Below, piece after piece: positions 63,811 to 64,000 of a DNA stretch of 64,000 nucleotides (the stretch's first letter is position 1; each line of letters begins with the position of its first letter). The DNA is taken from contig JAQOTA010000054.1 in the NCBI GenBank assembly GCA_029532415.1, positions 3,162,001 through 3,226,000 of the forward strand, written 5' to 3'. The notes beneath the pieces were generated by a model. It was not told the origin of the DNA and did not search any database. It saw nothing but the letters and a program-made list of their open reading frames with translations. Position numbers and translations under genes: made by a program. Origin of the DNA: Marasmius tenuissimus (taxonomy: Eukaryota; Basidiomycota; Agaricomycetes; Agaricales; Marasmiaceae).

Positions 63811-64000
63811 TTCCGCTTCTCTCTCAGGTGCTTCCATCATCTACCCGTGGGAACTACTAGTTGCTGCAACCCGAAAAACGTTCTACACTACACAGATCGA
63901 ATCTGAACAACATCGCTTCTTTCTCAGGTGCTTCCATCATCTACCCGTGTGAACCACTAGTTGCTGCAACCCGAAAAACGTTCTACACTACACAGATCGA
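63811..64000 (+). repeat. 100-bp tandem units, same as LINE 5' UTR unit, running off the window
   Basis: Unit 1 starts at about 63811 (GCTTCTCTCTCAGGTGC) and unit 2 at 63911 (GCTTCTTTCTCAGGTGC). Each contains CTGCAACCCGAAAAACGTTC and ends CAGATCGAATCTGAACAA. One such unit is directly upstream of ORF1 in LINE copy D (58117-58014 on -), in the same orientation relative to ORF1. A LINE in + orientation may therefore begin here. Confidence 0.75.

Noticed and set aside
63640..63840. MMEAPEREAEYF... as start of the RGG gene
   Set aside because: The ATG lies within the 100-bp tandem unit that also occurs at the LINE 5' end, so the start is probably accidental. The true N-terminus is unresolved.

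Overview
This window is a transposon-dense stretch of a basidiomycete (most likely Agaricomycetes) nuclear genome. The evidence is the 50-60 nt GT-AG introns, a mitochondrial EF-G gene with several introns, a relic of a Plavaka-type transposase, a DUF6589 gene, Ty3/gypsy and Ty1/copia elements and an APE-type LINE. All of these are typical of mushroom-forming fungi. No rRNA, tRNA or CRISPR array could be supported.

Layout: 1-1204 holds the 3' exons of a mitochondrial elongation factor G gene. From about 2.1 to 22.1 kb there is a nest of elements. Three copies of an unfamiliar terminal-inverted-repeat element (called B here) lie among two decayed gypsy elements. Gypsy-1 is on + at 4996-9498, and Gypsy-2 is on - at 12087-22078. 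At least five solo LTRs from three LTR families are inserted into B or the gypsy elements. For most of them a 5-bp target duplication, and in one case the empty site in a sister copy, is visible. From 22.1 to 24.8 kb is a broken copia pol with its 3' LTR. From 25 to 33 kb is AT-rich, CpG-poor sequence with a Plavaka transposase relic (27.5-29.0 kb), a strongly mutated LINE relic (29.1-30.1 kb) and another LTR.

From 33.7 to 37.5 kb a RecQ-like DEAH helicase gene (+) and a DUF6589 gene (-) converge, with about 165 bp between their stops. Both carry breaks, and the DUF6589 frame is open except for three TGA codons. From 37.5 to 45.8 kb is decayed sequence containing a short LINE insertion with a 14-bp target duplication, divergent tandem repeats, a KOW/Spt5-like remnant, telomere-like repeats, a perfect hairpin and the broken exons of an unknown gene with an acidic tail.

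From 45.8 to 59.1 kb is a young, CpG-rich cluster of one LINE family (ORF1 with zinc knuckles; ORF2 with endonuclease, reverse transcriptase and RNase H). It is arranged as two large inverted repeats back to back. The LINE has cut into a chromodomain gene (59.06-60.09 kb) and into an RGG-rich, acidic-tailed gene (61.6-63.8 kb). The latter insertion has a clean 15-bp target duplication. A Helitron-like 3' terminus sits at 60804. The window ends in 100-bp tandem units that also occur at the 5' end of one LINE copy.

The elements can be ordered by nesting: Gypsy-2 first, then B copy 3 inside it, then an LTR inside B. Likewise gypsy-type LTRs entered B copy 1 and Gypsy-1 gag. Old copies show CG to TG/CA changes, young ones do not. 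This fits methylation- or RIP-like decay of repeats (inference).
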